Source of the DNA: Pantoea eucrina
Lineage (GTDB): Bacteria; Pseudomonadota; Gammaproteobacteria; Enterobacterales; Enterobacteriaceae
Direction: 5' to 3'
Assembly: GCF_002095385.1 (NCBI RefSeq)
Contig: NZ_MIPP01000004.1
Location: 104,174-168,173, forward strand
Length of the DNA: 64,000 nucleotides
Shown: piece after piece, positions 40,070 through 48,084 of the stretch
Numbering within the stretch: position 1 is the first letter of the stretch
Layout of the letters: the number at the start of each line of letters is the position of its first letter
Program-made: the position numbers and the translations under genes
The notes under the pieces: generated by a model
What the model saw: only the letters and a program-made list of their open reading frames with translations
The model's database searches: none
What the model was told of the DNA's origin: nothing

Positions 40070-41186
40070 GATGACGCTTTCCCTCTTCGGTCAGATGCCA
40101 CTGGCCTGCCACTGTCACAGCCACCGGCAAAAAATGGTGCTCTCCCGCCACCTGTTCGCCCTCTGCATCGGTAAACGGACGGGTCTCCTGATTCACACTG
40201 AAAATAGTCAGATCGGCATCGCTGCCCGGCGTCAGATCGCCTTTGCCACTGAGGCGCAGCGCCGCTGCTGCCTGGGTTGTCACGCAGGCGATCACCTGCG
40301 GCAGCGTCATGCCCAGCGCAAGAAACTTAGACATCACGTGCGCGAGGCTGTGTACCGGCCCGTGCAGGCGGTTGCGACAGTAGATATCGGAGCTGATGGT
40401 ATCGGGCAGAATGCCGCGGGCGATCGCCTGTCGCGCCACCGCAAAGCTGAAGCTGGCGCTGCCGTGCCCGATATCGAGCGTGACGCCGCGCGCCAGCGCC
40501 TGACTGACCGCCGCTTTCAGCTCACCCTGCGCGGAGAGAATGCGGTTAGGTTTGCCGTTAAAGCAGTGGGTAATGATATCGCCGGCGGTCAGCAGCTCAG
40601 CGATCTCCTCCAGCACCGGCGGATCGTTACCGATATGTACCATGAGCGGCAGATCGCCGGCAGCGTGCTGGATCGCTTTGGCGCGGATCAGCGGTGCAAT
40701 GCCGTTTTCCCCGACCACGCTGCTGCTCATGCGCGCTTTCAGACCAACAATGAAACCGGGATGGCGCGTGACCGCCTGCACCACCGCTGCTTCATCAATC
40801 TGGCGCATATCCGCCAGTTCGTTCTGGGTGACTATCCCGGTGCGGGCAACGTTGATCAGCGCCCTGACGTCGGTGGCGGCGTGGCGCGTCAGCTGCCGGA
40901 AGTCATCGATCTGGTCGGCGCCGGTGCTGCCGGCATCCACCACGGTGGTGACGCCCTGCGCAACGCCGACAGCGTCCGCTTCATCGTGGTAGACAGGCGA
41001 TTTTGCATAGCAGTGTACGTGGCTGTCTATCCAGCCTGCGCTGACGTACCAGCGCCCGGCCAGATCGCGCTCCTGCTGCGCGGTGCCCGTGACGTTGCCG
41101 ACGACGGCGATTTTGCCGTCGCGAAGAGCGATATCCACCAGCTGCTCATCGCACAGTCGTGCGCGGCGCAGAATCAGATCAAACAT
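40053..41186 (-). CDS. Amidohydrolase/deacetylase family metallohydrolase
   Basis: A 377-aa TIM-barrel amidohydrolase. Metal-site motifs are H56-x-H58 (DSHVHC), a probable carboxylated lysine in GLKARMSS near 150, histidines in MVHIGND and THCFNGK near 185 and 205, and the aspartate in DIGHGSASF near 245. Relatives (Atu3266, EF_0837) act on N-acetyl amino acids or similar acylated acids. Beside DgaE and DagF it may deacetylate an N-acylated aminosugar acid before deamination; that is inference. Confidence 0.85.
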   Translation of the reverse strand: MFDLILRRARLCDEQLVDIALRDGKIAVVGNVTGTAQQERDLAGRWYVSAGWIDSHVHCYAKSPVYHDEADAVGVAQGVTTVVDAGSTGADQIDDFRQLTRHAATDVRALINVARTGIVTQNELADMRQIDEAAVVQAVTRHPGFIVGLKARMSSSVVGENGIAPLIRAKAIQHAAGDLPLMVHIGNDPPVLEEIAELLTAGDIITHCFNGKPNRILSAQGELKAAVSQALARGVTLDIGHGSASFSFAVARQAIARGILPDTISSDIYCRNRLHGPVHSLAHVMSKFLALGMTLPQVIACVTTQAAAALRLSGKGDLTPGSDADLTIFSVNQETRPFTDAEGEQVAGEHHFLPVAVTVAGQWHLTEEGKRHHVFSL

Positions 41187-41213
41187 GGTTACTCCTTACT
41201 GCGTTTGCGGCCA

Positions 41214-41270
41214 GGGGCGCATGAATGCGCCCCCTACATCCTTACCCCAGGGTCGCCATTCATGGCGCCC
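41214..41270. repeat. Two palindromic repeat units inside the catabolic operon
   Basis: GGGGCGCATGAATGCGCCCC (41214-41233, flanked by GCGGCCA and CTAC) and an imperfect unit GGGTCGCCATTCATGGCGCCC-like at 41250-41270 fill the gap between the amidohydrolase and DUF4310 genes. They belong to the same family as 29336-29510. The hairpins could act as mRNA stabilisers or partial terminators within the operon. Confidence 0.75.
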
Positions 41271-41276
41271 GCCCTG

Positions 41277-41924
41277 TTACAGCGAAATCGGGAACATCGC
41301 ACCCAGCACCATGGCACCCAGAATTGCGCCGCCGGTAATCGGCTTGTTCCACAGGTAAAACAGCAGAGCGCCAGCGAGCGAGCCCAGGCCAATGGGAATG
41401 GAGGCTGCCATCGCCGACAGGATAATCAGCGGGCCGAGAAAGCGTCCGGAGGCGTTGCCTGCGCCCATCATCACATCGGCGCCATAGGTGGAATCGCTCT
41501 GGTTGATGGTAAATTTGCGCGCCAGAATAATGACGTAACCAATCGCCACCCCGATCACCAGACCGGTTACCAGCGAAGCCGCAAAGTTCGCGACCGGAAA
41601 CACAATGCCTGCGCCCAGCAGCAGCGCCGGCACGCCCAGCCCGACGCCGGTCTGGATCGCACCGCCGATATCCAGAATACCGACCAGCGAGCCTTCAATG
41701 ATGCGGGCAAACAGAAAGCTGGCGCCAAACGCGGCGACCGCGCCATAGACGCCGGTCTCCATGCCGGCGCGCAGCATCGACACAAACGCCACTTCGTTAA
41801 AGGCGCCGATTCCGTAGAGGTAGTACATATGCGTACCGGCAAATACGCCGGATGAGAGCAGGCCGACAAAAATCGGGAAGGACCAGTCGGCATACCAGAA
41901 GCCGCGATTTTCATGTTCGTTCAT
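41277..41924 (-). CDS. DUF4310 family membrane protein
   Basis: A 215-aa hydrophobic protein with about six predicted membrane segments, rich in Gly and Ala (for example LVTGLVIGVAIGYVIILA near 115-132). It matches the DUF4310 group (TIGR model named after E. faecalis EF_0832/0833 region, from memory). Function is unknown. Its gene is 10 bases downstream of the DUF4311 gene, and the two probably form one membrane complex. Candidate transporter subunit. Confidence 0.8.
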   Translation of the reverse strand: MNEHENRGFWYADWSFPIFVGLLSSGVFAGTHMYYLYGIGAFNEVAFVSMLRAGMETGVYGAVAAFGASFLFARIIEGSLVGILDIGGAIQTGVGLGVPALLLGAGIVFPVANFAASLVTGLVIGVAIGYVIILARKFTINQSDSTYGADVMMGAGNASGRFLGPLIILSAMAASIPIGLGSLAGALLFYLWNKPITGGAILGAMVLGAMFPISL

Positions 41925-41934
41925 GGATGGCTCC

Positions 41935-42711
41935 TTATTTGCCGCTCAGGCTGTTGTGGATCATGTCAAGCCAGCCAGGGACGCCGAGCTGGAAAGATTG
42001 CAGCAGTTTCATATCGAACCCGCGGAAGAAGCCGCTCAGTACAAACAGCAGCACAATTGCCGCCATCATGACTTTCGTCACCCGGTTCCAGCCGCTCTCC
42101 TCTACCCCTTTCCCAATCAGGATCCCCAGCACCAGCCCCGGTACGGCATTACCCATAATCAGCTGCGCCAGGCCGCCAAAGATGGTGGCCCAGAAGCCCG
42201 ATTTTTTGCCGGCGTCGATGGCTGCCAGCCAGAAAATGACCGGCATGACGGTGTTTACCAGCAGGTTAGCCGCCGGCACCAGCACTTTGACTGCCGTCAC
42301 CTGCAGCGCAGCCGGTACGGCTGAGGCGGTGCTGTTCAGAAAAGCCACGACGATCATGCCGATGATGCCGCACGCTATCGCCATACGCTTCGGGTTATGC
42401 AGCGTCTCTGCCACATTGCGATTTTTGACCATCAGCGCCGCAGCACCCCAGTTCGGCAGAATGCGGTGATCCACATCCTGCGTGAAGGAGCCAGCCGCCA
42501 CAGAGGACGCCCAGGCGTTGAAAAAGAAGCCGAGACCAAAAGAGAAATGGGAAGCGGGGTCGCCTTCACACGAGTTAAGCTCGCCCAGGGTACGAAATGC
42601 ACCCATGCCCTGTGTGACCGGTGCGTGGAACATGCGCGCTGCGCCAGCTCCCACCCCGACGCCGACCAGCCCGCCGATAATTAACGACTTAAACAAAATG
42701 ATGAGAAACAT
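41935..42711 (-). CDS. DUF4311 family membrane protein
   Basis: A 258-aa polytopic protein with about six hydrophobic segments. The N-terminus (LFKSLIIGGLVGVGVGAGAARMFH) is glycine-rich. LNSCEGDPASHFSFGLGFFFNAWAS near residue 45-70 carries polar residues between membrane parts and may line a substrate site. Part of the DUF4310/4311/4312/SFCGS set, function unknown. By gene context it is a transporter channel candidate for the aminosugar-acid substrate. Confidence 0.8.
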   Translation of the reverse strand: MFLIILFKSLIIGGLVGVGVGAGAARMFHAPVTQGMGAFRTLGELNSCEGDPASHFSFGLGFFFNAWASSVAAGSFTQDVDHRILPNWGAAALMVKNRNVAETLHNPKRMAIACGIIGMIVVAFLNSTASAVPAALQVTAVKVLVPAANLLVNTVMPVIFWLAAIDAGKKSGFWATIFGGLAQLIMGNAVPGLVLGILIGKGVEESGWNRVTKVMMAAIVLLFVLSGFFRGFDMKLLQSFQLGVPGWLDMIHNSLSGK

Positions 42712-42788
42712 AGTGTTGTACCCTTTATTGTCATTGTTGCGCCGGGTAAGCCCGCTCTCCTGGCGGGATAACGACCAGACCAGCGCGT

Positions 42789-43087
42789 TCAGGGTGTCGC
42801 CGTAAATGTCACGCTTTCCATATCGATAACGGTGACGCTGACGCTGATTTCCAGTTCAACGCTGTAGTGATGCCGCTCGCGCGCCAGGAAAAAAACAGAA
42901 ATTTTTCCCGCCGGGTACGCACCCTGGCGTGCAGCACCCGCACATCCAGCGGCTCAATGCGCAGCAGCAGCTTCTGGCTGTTGCGCAATACCTGCTGCTG
43001 CACGCTGCTGAGCGCATCGGCAAAGGCTTTTGCTTTGGTATCGCCTTTCCCCTGCACGATAACCTGCGTCTCATAGTGCTGTTTCAT
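42789..43087 (-). pseudogene. DUF4312 family gene, C-terminal part out of frame
   Basis: The N-terminal 67 or so residues (QVIVQGKGDTKAKAFADALSSVQQ, LLRIEPLDVRVLHA, EKFLFF) fit DUF4312. After a run of seven Ts (minus strand; plus 42889-42895) the annotated frame changes to an unrelated tail and stops at 42809. In the -1 frame the sequence reads FFLARERHHYSVELEISVSV and ends at 42789, which fits the expected family C-terminus. One T added would restore 99 aa. This may be mutation, sequencing error or, less likely, programmed/transcriptional slippage on the T-run. Confidence 0.75.
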
Positions 43088-43090
43088 ACG

Positions 43091-43453
43091 TCAGCTGCCG
43101 TGCTTCTTGTTCCAGGCCTGCACCAGCCGTTCGCCCAGCTCCTCTTTGTCCATAAAACCAAAGCCCAGCACGGTTGCCCCTTCGTTGATCGCCGTTACGC
43201 CCTCGTCTACCGAGCGCATGCCATGTTTCGCCCGGTAGCCATATTTGTTCTGCGCGGTGATAGCACCCGCGCCGCCGCTGCCGCAGAAAGAGATGCCGAA
43301 ATCAGCGTTTTCCGCTTTCATCACATCACCCAGCTTCATATCGGCTGCCACGCCCGGCACCACCACCGCGCGTCCACCCGCTTTTTCAATGCCGGCAGCC
43401 ACTTTCTGGCCTTTACCCAGACGATCGCCAATCACCACTGTCACCATGTTCAC
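43091..43453 (-). CDS. Glycine-rich SFCGS family protein (DUF2620/YhfU-like)
   Basis: A 120-aa small cytosolic protein named for its SFCGS motif (Cys57 in ISFCGSGGAGAITAQNKYG). The motif follows a predicted beta strand and precedes a helix, similar to the phosphocysteine loop (CGSG) of PTS EIIB proteins. Relatives include E. coli YhfU in the yhf cluster. Function is unknown. Three bases separate it from the DUF4312 gene. An EIIB-like phosphocarrier role is my hypothesis. Confidence 0.82.
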   Translation of the reverse strand: MNMVTVVIGDRLGKGQKVAAGIEKAGGRAVVVPGVAADMKLGDVMKAENADFGISFCGSGGAGAITAQNKYGYRAKHGMRSVDEGVTAINEGATVLGFGFMDKEELGERLVQAWNKKHGS

Positions 43454-43464
43454 TTCCTCTCTGT

Positions 43465-43794
43465 TTATGCGTCGTTACTTTTCGCCACTTCAATATGCAC
43501 CGAGAGCAGCCAGGCCTCTTCCACCGGCAGATTGCCGAACAGATCGACGATCTGTTGCGCCAGCTGCAGGCTGTCAGGCGGAATATCATCAAACAGCTCC
43601 GCTTCTACCTCCGGCAGCGCCTCGCCGTTTAGCGAGCGGCTGGCCATCGCCTGAACGTGCGAATTCAGCATCTGCTGCTGCACCGGTGTGGGGCTAATCT
43701 GGTGCGCGGTATAGAGGATCGCGATTTGACTTAATATGCGATCCGCCAGCGCCTGAACGGCTTCTGCGTTCAGCGGGACAGCATCACTCCTCAC
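43465..43794 (-). CDS. PRD domain-containing small protein
   Basis: A 109-aa stand-alone PTS-regulation domain (YhfY-like). ERS-type helices end with EEAWLLSVHIEVAK, where the His is the usual PRD phosphorylation residue. It has no DNA-binding part. Start is GTG at 43794 with AGGAG seven bases upstream. It is the first gene of the cluster and probably modulates the BglG-type regulator or the transporter through phosphorylation. Confidence 0.8.
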   Translation of the reverse strand: MRSDAVPLNAEAVQALADRILSQIAILYTAHQISPTPVQQQMLNSHVQAMASRSLNGEALPEVEAELFDDIPPDSLQLAQQIVDLFGNLPVEEAWLLSVHIEVAKSNDA

Positions 43795-43938
43795 CCTTCT
43801 ACTCCTGTTTACGGCAGATAATTCGCGTTAAAAAACAAACTACGCGTTCCGTCCGGCCGTGTGGAGACGCACTTTTTCCACCCTGAAACGGAAATGTGGC
43901 AACGCGCGGTGCGTCAGATCGCAGACAGCACATATCGC

Positions 43939-43959
43939 GCATGCCAGCGGCTGGCATGC
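43939..43959. promoter_or_regulatory. Perfect inverted repeat upstream of the DUF431x cluster
   Basis: GCATGCCAG-CGG-CTGGCATGC is a perfect 9-bp inverted repeat with a 3-bp centre, 145 bp upstream of the PRD gene start and 62 bp beyond the cybC terminator hairpin. It could be an operator for the cluster's BglG-type regulator or an RNA hairpin. Confidence 0.45.
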
Positions 43960-44020
43960 ATCAGGCGTGCGGGAAAGTTATATATTTGCAGAGGAGTGTG
44001 CAGGGGAGGATCGGTAAAGC

Positions 44021-44043
44021 GGGCCAGCACGCAGGCTGGCCCC
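44021..44043 (-). terminator. Hairpin downstream of cybC
   Basis: GGGCCAGC-(loop)-GCTGGCCC, read on the minus strand, lies immediately after the cybC stop and is followed by GCTTTACC, so the U-tract is short. Confidence 0.5.
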
Positions 44044-44048
44044 GAGTA

Positions 44049-44435
44049 TCAGCGGAATTTCTTATGGTTGGTATTGCGGATATCTTCCAGTTTTTTCGCT
44101 TCGGCTTTTGCCTCATCCAGCTTGCTGGCCTGAGCGAGCTTGTCGACCACGTCAATCTGCGCAATCAGTGCGTCAAGACCGGCGTGATAATCTTTGATCT
44201 GTGCGCTATCCGCCGGCTGCCCTTCCAGCTTGTCCGGCGTGGAATTTTTGGCATCCTGCGCGGCCTGGCGCATTTTACCGAGCGCAGTATGCATCTCCTG
44301 CGCGTCATCCGTTTTCTTCACTACGCTCAGGTTCTCTTTCAGCGTATCCATATCCTGTTCAAGATCTGCCGCCAGCACGCTGGCAGAAGAGAACAGTAAC
44401 GACAGAGACAACATTGCAATTAAATGCTTACGCAT
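44049..44435 (-). CDS. cybC: Soluble cytochrome b562
   Basis: CybC (128-aa precursor) is a periplasmic four-helix-bundle haem protein. A 22-residue signal peptide ends ..SVLA-ADLEQDM. In the mature 106-aa protein the haem ligands M7 and H102 fall at exactly the E. coli positions, and R98 is conserved (RNTNH). Physiological partner is unknown. It is downstream of pmbA after a strong terminator, so its promoter must overlap that region. Confidence 0.93.
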   Translation of the reverse strand: MRKHLIAMLSLSLLFSSASVLAADLEQDMDTLKENLSVVKKTDDAQEMHTALGKMRQAAQDAKNSTPDKLEGQPADSAQIKDYHAGLDALIAQIDVVDKLAQASKLDEAKAEAKKLEDIRNTNHKKFR

Positions 44436-44463
44436 GACGTGTTCCTTTTAATTATTATCGGGC

Positions 44464-44492
44464 AAAAAAAAGCAGCCTTGCCGGCTGCTTTC
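44464..44492 (-). terminator. Intrinsic terminator between pmbA and cybC
   Basis: On the minus strand AAGCAGCC-(5-nt loop)-GGCTGCTT runs into eight Ts. It follows the pmbA stop by about 15 bases. Confidence 0.85.
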
Positions 44493-44506
44493 TGGAAGCG
44501 ATGTCG

Positions 44507-45847
44507 TTATTGTCCGGCGATTTTCATCTCCGGCAGCAGCACCGATCCGCATTGTATATTGCTGCGGGTTTCAATGTCGTTACCGACCGTAACCATATTG
44601 CGCCACATCTCTTTAAGGTTTCCTGCAATTGTGACTTCGCTCACAGGATACTGAATTTCGCCGTTTTCAACCCAGAAGCCCGCCGCGCCGCGCGAGTAGT
44701 CGCCGGTCATGGCGCTGACGCTCTGACCCATCAGTTCAGTGACAATCAGGCCGCGTCCCATCTGTTTAACAAGGTCATCAAAGCTGTGGCCCTGACCGGC
44801 AATGCGCCAGTTATGTATGCCGCCCGCGTGGCCGGTGCTCTGCAGGCCAAGCTTGCGCGCTGAATAGCTGGTCAGCAGCCAGTTCTGCAGCACACCCTCT
44901 TTGATAATATCGCGCGCTTCGGTTCGCACGCCTTCACTGTCAAACGGCGTCGAGGCGAGTCCTTTCAGCAGATGCGGCTGCTCCTGAATCGTCAGCCATG
45001 AGGGCAGGATCTGCTGGCCCAGCGAGTCGAGCAGAAACGTCGATTTGCGATAGACGCTGCTGCCGCTGATCATACCAACCAGATGACCAAACAATCCGGT
45101 GGCGACCTCAGGTGCAAACAGCACCGGTGCTTTCATGGTTGGCAGCTTGCGCGGGGCAAGGCGGGCCAGCACGCGGCGGGCACACTCGTTACCGACCCAC
45201 TCTGCGCTCTGCAGATCGTCTATCGAGCGGCCGATAGTATAGGCGTAGTCACGCTCCATATCGCCATCCTGCTCGGCAATGACACAGCTCGACAGCGAGT
45301 GGCGGCTGGAGCAGTAGCTCTGCAGCATGCCGTGACTGTTACCAAACACTTTGATGCCAACGTGGCTGTTGAAGCTGCCACCTTCCGTATTGGTAATGCG
45401 CTTGTCCGCCTGCAGCGACGCCTGTTCAGCACGCGCGGCCAGCTCGATGGCGCGATCGGCATCGATCTCCCACGGATGGTAGAGATCAAGATCGGGTGCA
45501 TCAAACGCCAGCAGTTCACGCTCTGCCGGTGCAGCGTAAGGATCGGGTGAGGTGTAGCGCGCAATGTCGATCGCTGCCTGCACGGTGCTTTTTATGGCAT
45601 CGGGACTGAGATCGGTCGATGAGGCGCTGCCTTTGCGGTTTTGATGATAGACGGTGATACCAAGCGCACCGTCGCTGTTGAATTCGACGTTTTCCACTTC
45701 ACCATAGCGCGTGCTGACACCGATGCCGGTGGTTTTTGTCACCGCAACTTCAGCACCATCGGTGTGGGCTTTAGCCAGTTCCAGCGCCTGGGCGACAGCC
45801 TGTTCCAGCGCTTTACGTTGTTCTGCAACCTGAGTAGATACGTTCAT
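44507..45847 (-). CDS. pmbA: Metalloprotease PmbA (TldE)
   Basis: PmbA (446 aa) is the TldE subunit of the TldD/TldE protease, which processes modified peptides such as microcin B17 and degrades CcdA. Family hallmarks are [22 protein letters not shown] near residue 38-60, the [12 protein letters not shown] segment and the C-terminal [16 protein letters not shown]. The metal-binding HExxxH is in TldD, not here. Divergent from darP, as in E. coli. Confidence 0.94.
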   Translation of the reverse strand: MNVSTQVAEQRKALEQAVAQALELAKAHTDGAEVAVTKTTGIGVSTRYGEVENVEFNSDGALGITVYHQNRKGSASSTDLSPDAIKSTVQAAIDIARYTSPDPYAAPAERELLAFDAPDLDLYHPWEIDADRAIELAARAEQASLQADKRITNTEGGSFNSHVGIKVFGNSHGMLQSYCSSRHSLSSCVIAEQDGDMERDYAYTIGRSIDDLQSAEWVGNECARRVLARLAPRKLPTMKAPVLFAPEVATGLFGHLVGMISGSSVYRKSTFLLDSLGQQILPSWLTIQEQPHLLKGLASTPFDSEGVRTEARDIIKEGVLQNWLLTSYSARKLGLQSTGHAGGIHNWRIAGQGHSFDDLVKQMGRGLIVTELMGQSVSAMTGDYSRGAAGFWVENGEIQYPVSEVTIAGNLKEMWRNMVTVGNDIETRSNIQCGSVLLPEMKIAGQ

Positions 45848-45962
45848 CGACCTGCCGTCTAATCTTAAGTGTGAATCTGTTGAGTCTATCAGACTCAGAG
45901 AACAATTTCGCAGTCGCCCGATAAACTGGTAGGATTAGCCTCTTTTTTTAAGGAGCCAAGAG

Positions 45963-46505
45963 ATGACCAGGCAGCCCGAAGACTGGCTCGACGATGTACC
46001 GGATAATCAGGAAGAAGAAGATGAAGAGATTATCTGGGTCAGCAAAAGTGAAATTAAACGTGACGCCGAAGAGCTAAAACGCCTCGGTGCCGAGCTGGTT
46101 GATCTGGGGAAAAACTCCCTGGATAAGATCCCGCTCGATGAGGATCTGCGCAACGCGATTGAGCTGGCGCAGCGTATTAAGAAAGAGGGTCGCCGTCGCC
46201 AGCTGCAGCTGATTGGTAAAATGCTGCGCCAGCGCGATGAAGATCCGATCCGTCAGGCGCTGGATAAGCTGAAAAACCGTCACAACCAGCAGGTGGCGCT
46301 GTTCCACAAGCTGGAGCATCTGCGCGACCGCCTGATCGATCAGGGTGACGACGCGATGACCGAGGTGATCACGCTCTATCCGCAGGCCGATCGGCAGCAG
46401 CTGCGCAGCATGATCCGCAACGCGCAGAAAGAGAAGGCGGCGAATAAAACGCCAAAAGCAGCCCGGCAGATCTTCCAGTATCTGCGCGAGCTGGCTGAAG
46501 CGTAA
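45963..46505 (+). CDS. darP: Dual-action ribosomal maturation protein DarP (YjgA)
   Basis: DarP (YjgA, 180 aa) associates with late 50S assembly intermediates. The N-terminus is acidic ([29 protein letters not shown] over residues 11-39), followed by helical bundles with [19 protein letters not shown] near 80. SD AAGGAG is strong. A hairpin (TGAGTC-TATCA-GACTCA, 45881-45897) lies in the shared pmbA/darP promoter region. It converges with mpl. Confidence 0.93.
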   Translation: MTRQPEDWLDDVPDNQEEEDEEIIWVSKSEIKRDAEELKRLGAELVDLGKNSLDKIPLDEDLRNAIELAQRIKKEGRRRQLQLIGKMLRQRDEDPIRQALDKLKNRHNQQVALFHKLEHLRDRLIDQGDDAMTEVITLYPQADRQQLRSMIRNAQKEKAANKTPKAARQIFQYLRELAEA

Positions 46506-46511
46506 GAGGCG

Positions 46512-46555
46512 GCCTGCCGGCCGCACGCTCTCCGGAGGCGTCCTGCAGGACGCCA
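46512..46555. terminator. Paired GC-rich hairpins between darP and mpl
   Basis: GCGGCC-TGCC-GGCCGC and GGCGTCC-TGCA-GGACGCC lie side by side between the convergent darP and mpl ends. No U-tract follows either arm, so they may be weak bidirectional terminators or mRNA end-protecting stems. Confidence 0.4.
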
Positions 46556-46560
46556 CGGCC

Positions 46561-47916
46561 TTAGCGTCCCAGTCGCTCCAGCAGTTTTTGATGGATCCCG
46601 CCAAAACCGCCGTTGCTCATCACCAGAATTGAGTCGCCTGGCTGCGCCTCTTTCGCAATCATTTCCGTCAGCGTATCGACGTCCGCACTCCACTGCGCAG
46701 GCGGAATACAGGCGTCTGCCACGTCGGAGACCTGCCACGGAATATGGTGCGGCTGGAGCAGAAAGACCTTGTCTGCCCGGCCCAGCGACGGCGCCAGATC
46801 GTTTTTACTGACCCCCATTTTCATGGTGTTGGAGCGGGGCTCCAGTACCGCGAGGATGCGCGCCCTGCCACCTACTTTGCTGCGCAGCGCCGCCAGCGTG
46901 GCGTGTATCGCCGTCGGGTGGTGGGCAAAATCGTCATAGACCTTGATACCGTTGACCTCACCGCGCAGCTCCAGCCGGCGGCGCGCGTTGATAAAGCTGC
47001 TGAGCGCCTCGCCCGCATCTGCCGGTTTCACACCCACGTGGCGCGCGGCGGCAATCGCCATCAGGCCGTTATGCATATTGTGTTCGCCGACCAGCCCCCA
47101 GTTCACCTCGGCCACTTTTTCCCCCTCCAGCCAGACTTCCCAGCGGGCGGCGTCTGGCGTCAGCTTTTTCGCCTGCCAGTGGCCATGTTCGCCTGTGGTC
47201 TCCTGCTCGCTCCAGCAGCCCATCGCCATCACCTGCTTCAGGTTGTGATCGTGTTCCGGCAGCAGGATTTTGCCCTGGCCGGGTATGATGCGGATCAGAT
47301 GATGGAACTGCTTCTGGATAGCGCGCAGGTCGTCGAAGATATCTGCATGGTCAAACTCAAGGTTATTGAGGATTAGCGTACGCGGGCAGTAGTGCACAAA
47401 CTTGGAGCGCTTGTCGAAGAAGGCGCTGTCATACTCATCCGCTTCAATGACAAAGAATGGGCTTTTTCCTAATTTTGCCGAGACGTCGAAGTTGCCCGGC
47501 ACGCCACCGATAATAAAGCCTGGTTCGAGGCCGCACGCCTCAAGGATCCACGCTGCCATGCCGGCAGTAGTGGTTTTACCGTGCGTTCCGGCTACGGCCA
47601 GCACCCAGCGATCGCGCAGCACAAAATCGTGCAGCCACTGCGGCCCGGAGAGGTAGGGAATGTTGCGCTCCAGCACGGCTTCAACACAGGGATTACCGCG
47701 CGTCATGGCGTTACCGATAATCACCAGGTCTGGCGCCGGATCGAGCTGCGACGCCTCGTAACCCTCAGTTAATTCAATGCCTTGCTGCTCAAGCAGCGTA
47801 CTCATCGGCGGGTAAACATTTGCGTCCGAGCCGGTTACCTGATGTCCCAGCGAACGCGCCAGCATAGCCAGGCCGCCCATAAAAGTGCCACAAATGCCGA
47901 GGATGTGAATGCGCAT
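46561..47916 (-). CDS. mpl: UDP-N-acetylmuramate:L-alanyl-gamma-D-glutamyl-meso-diaminopimelate ligase
   Basis: Mpl (451 aa) reattaches recycled murein tripeptide to UDP-MurNAc. The N-terminus MRIHILGICGTFMGGLAMLA, the ATP loop GTHGKTTTAG near residue 110 and HNLKQV-type and FAHHPTA (near 330) motifs are those of Mur ligases. The start at 47916 is chosen by homology to E. coli Mpl; the frame reaches 47928. Divergent from fbp, as in E. coli. Confidence 0.95.
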   Translation of the reverse strand: MRIHILGICGTFMGGLAMLARSLGHQVTGSDANVYPPMSTLLEQQGIELTEGYEASQLDPAPDLVIIGNAMTRGNPCVEAVLERNIPYLSGPQWLHDFVLRDRWVLAVAGTHGKTTTAGMAAWILEACGLEPGFIIGGVPGNFDVSAKLGKSPFFVIEADEYDSAFFDKRSKFVHYCPRTLILNNLEFDHADIFDDLRAIQKQFHHLIRIIPGQGKILLPEHDHNLKQVMAMGCWSEQETTGEHGHWQAKKLTPDAARWEVWLEGEKVAEVNWGLVGEHNMHNGLMAIAAARHVGVKPADAGEALSSFINARRRLELRGEVNGIKVYDDFAHHPTAIHATLAALRSKVGGRARILAVLEPRSNTMKMGVSKNDLAPSLGRADKVFLLQPHHIPWQVSDVADACIPPAQWSADVDTLTEMIAKEAQPGDSILVMSNGGFGGIHQKLLERLGR

Positions 47917-48084
47917 AAATAGATCCATTAACTGAAAGTTCGGCGCACAGTGTAACCCCGAGTCTGAAGGGAAGAAACGGATTAGGACTATGGTTTTTAA
48001 AGTTCAATCGGCTAAACTGCGTACGCATACGTTGGCAGTTTGTTACAGCTGCTGCCACTCCATCGTAGATTCAGGGAATGTGTT

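Noticed and set aside
40068..41855. 595-codon ORF on the plus strand
   Set aside because: It lies antisense to the amidohydrolase and DUF4310 genes, has a composition rich in R, H and Q typical of GC-rich antisense frames, and shows no family motif.
42809..43087. Accepting the 92-codon frame as the true DUF4312 product
   Set aside because: Its last 22 or so residues do not fit the family, while the -1 frame restores the expected C-terminus.
43950..43972. Sigma-54 promoter (TGG-N10-GC) near the DUF431x cluster
   Set aside because: The match reads on the plus strand, away from the operon, and the cluster regulator is BglG-type rather than a sigma-54 activator.
46512..46555. Member of the dispersed palindromic repeat family
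   Set aside because: The stems (GGCGTCC-TGCA-GGACGCC) have a different core and lack the recurring TGGCCGC/CTAC flanks, so they are treated as separate hairpins.
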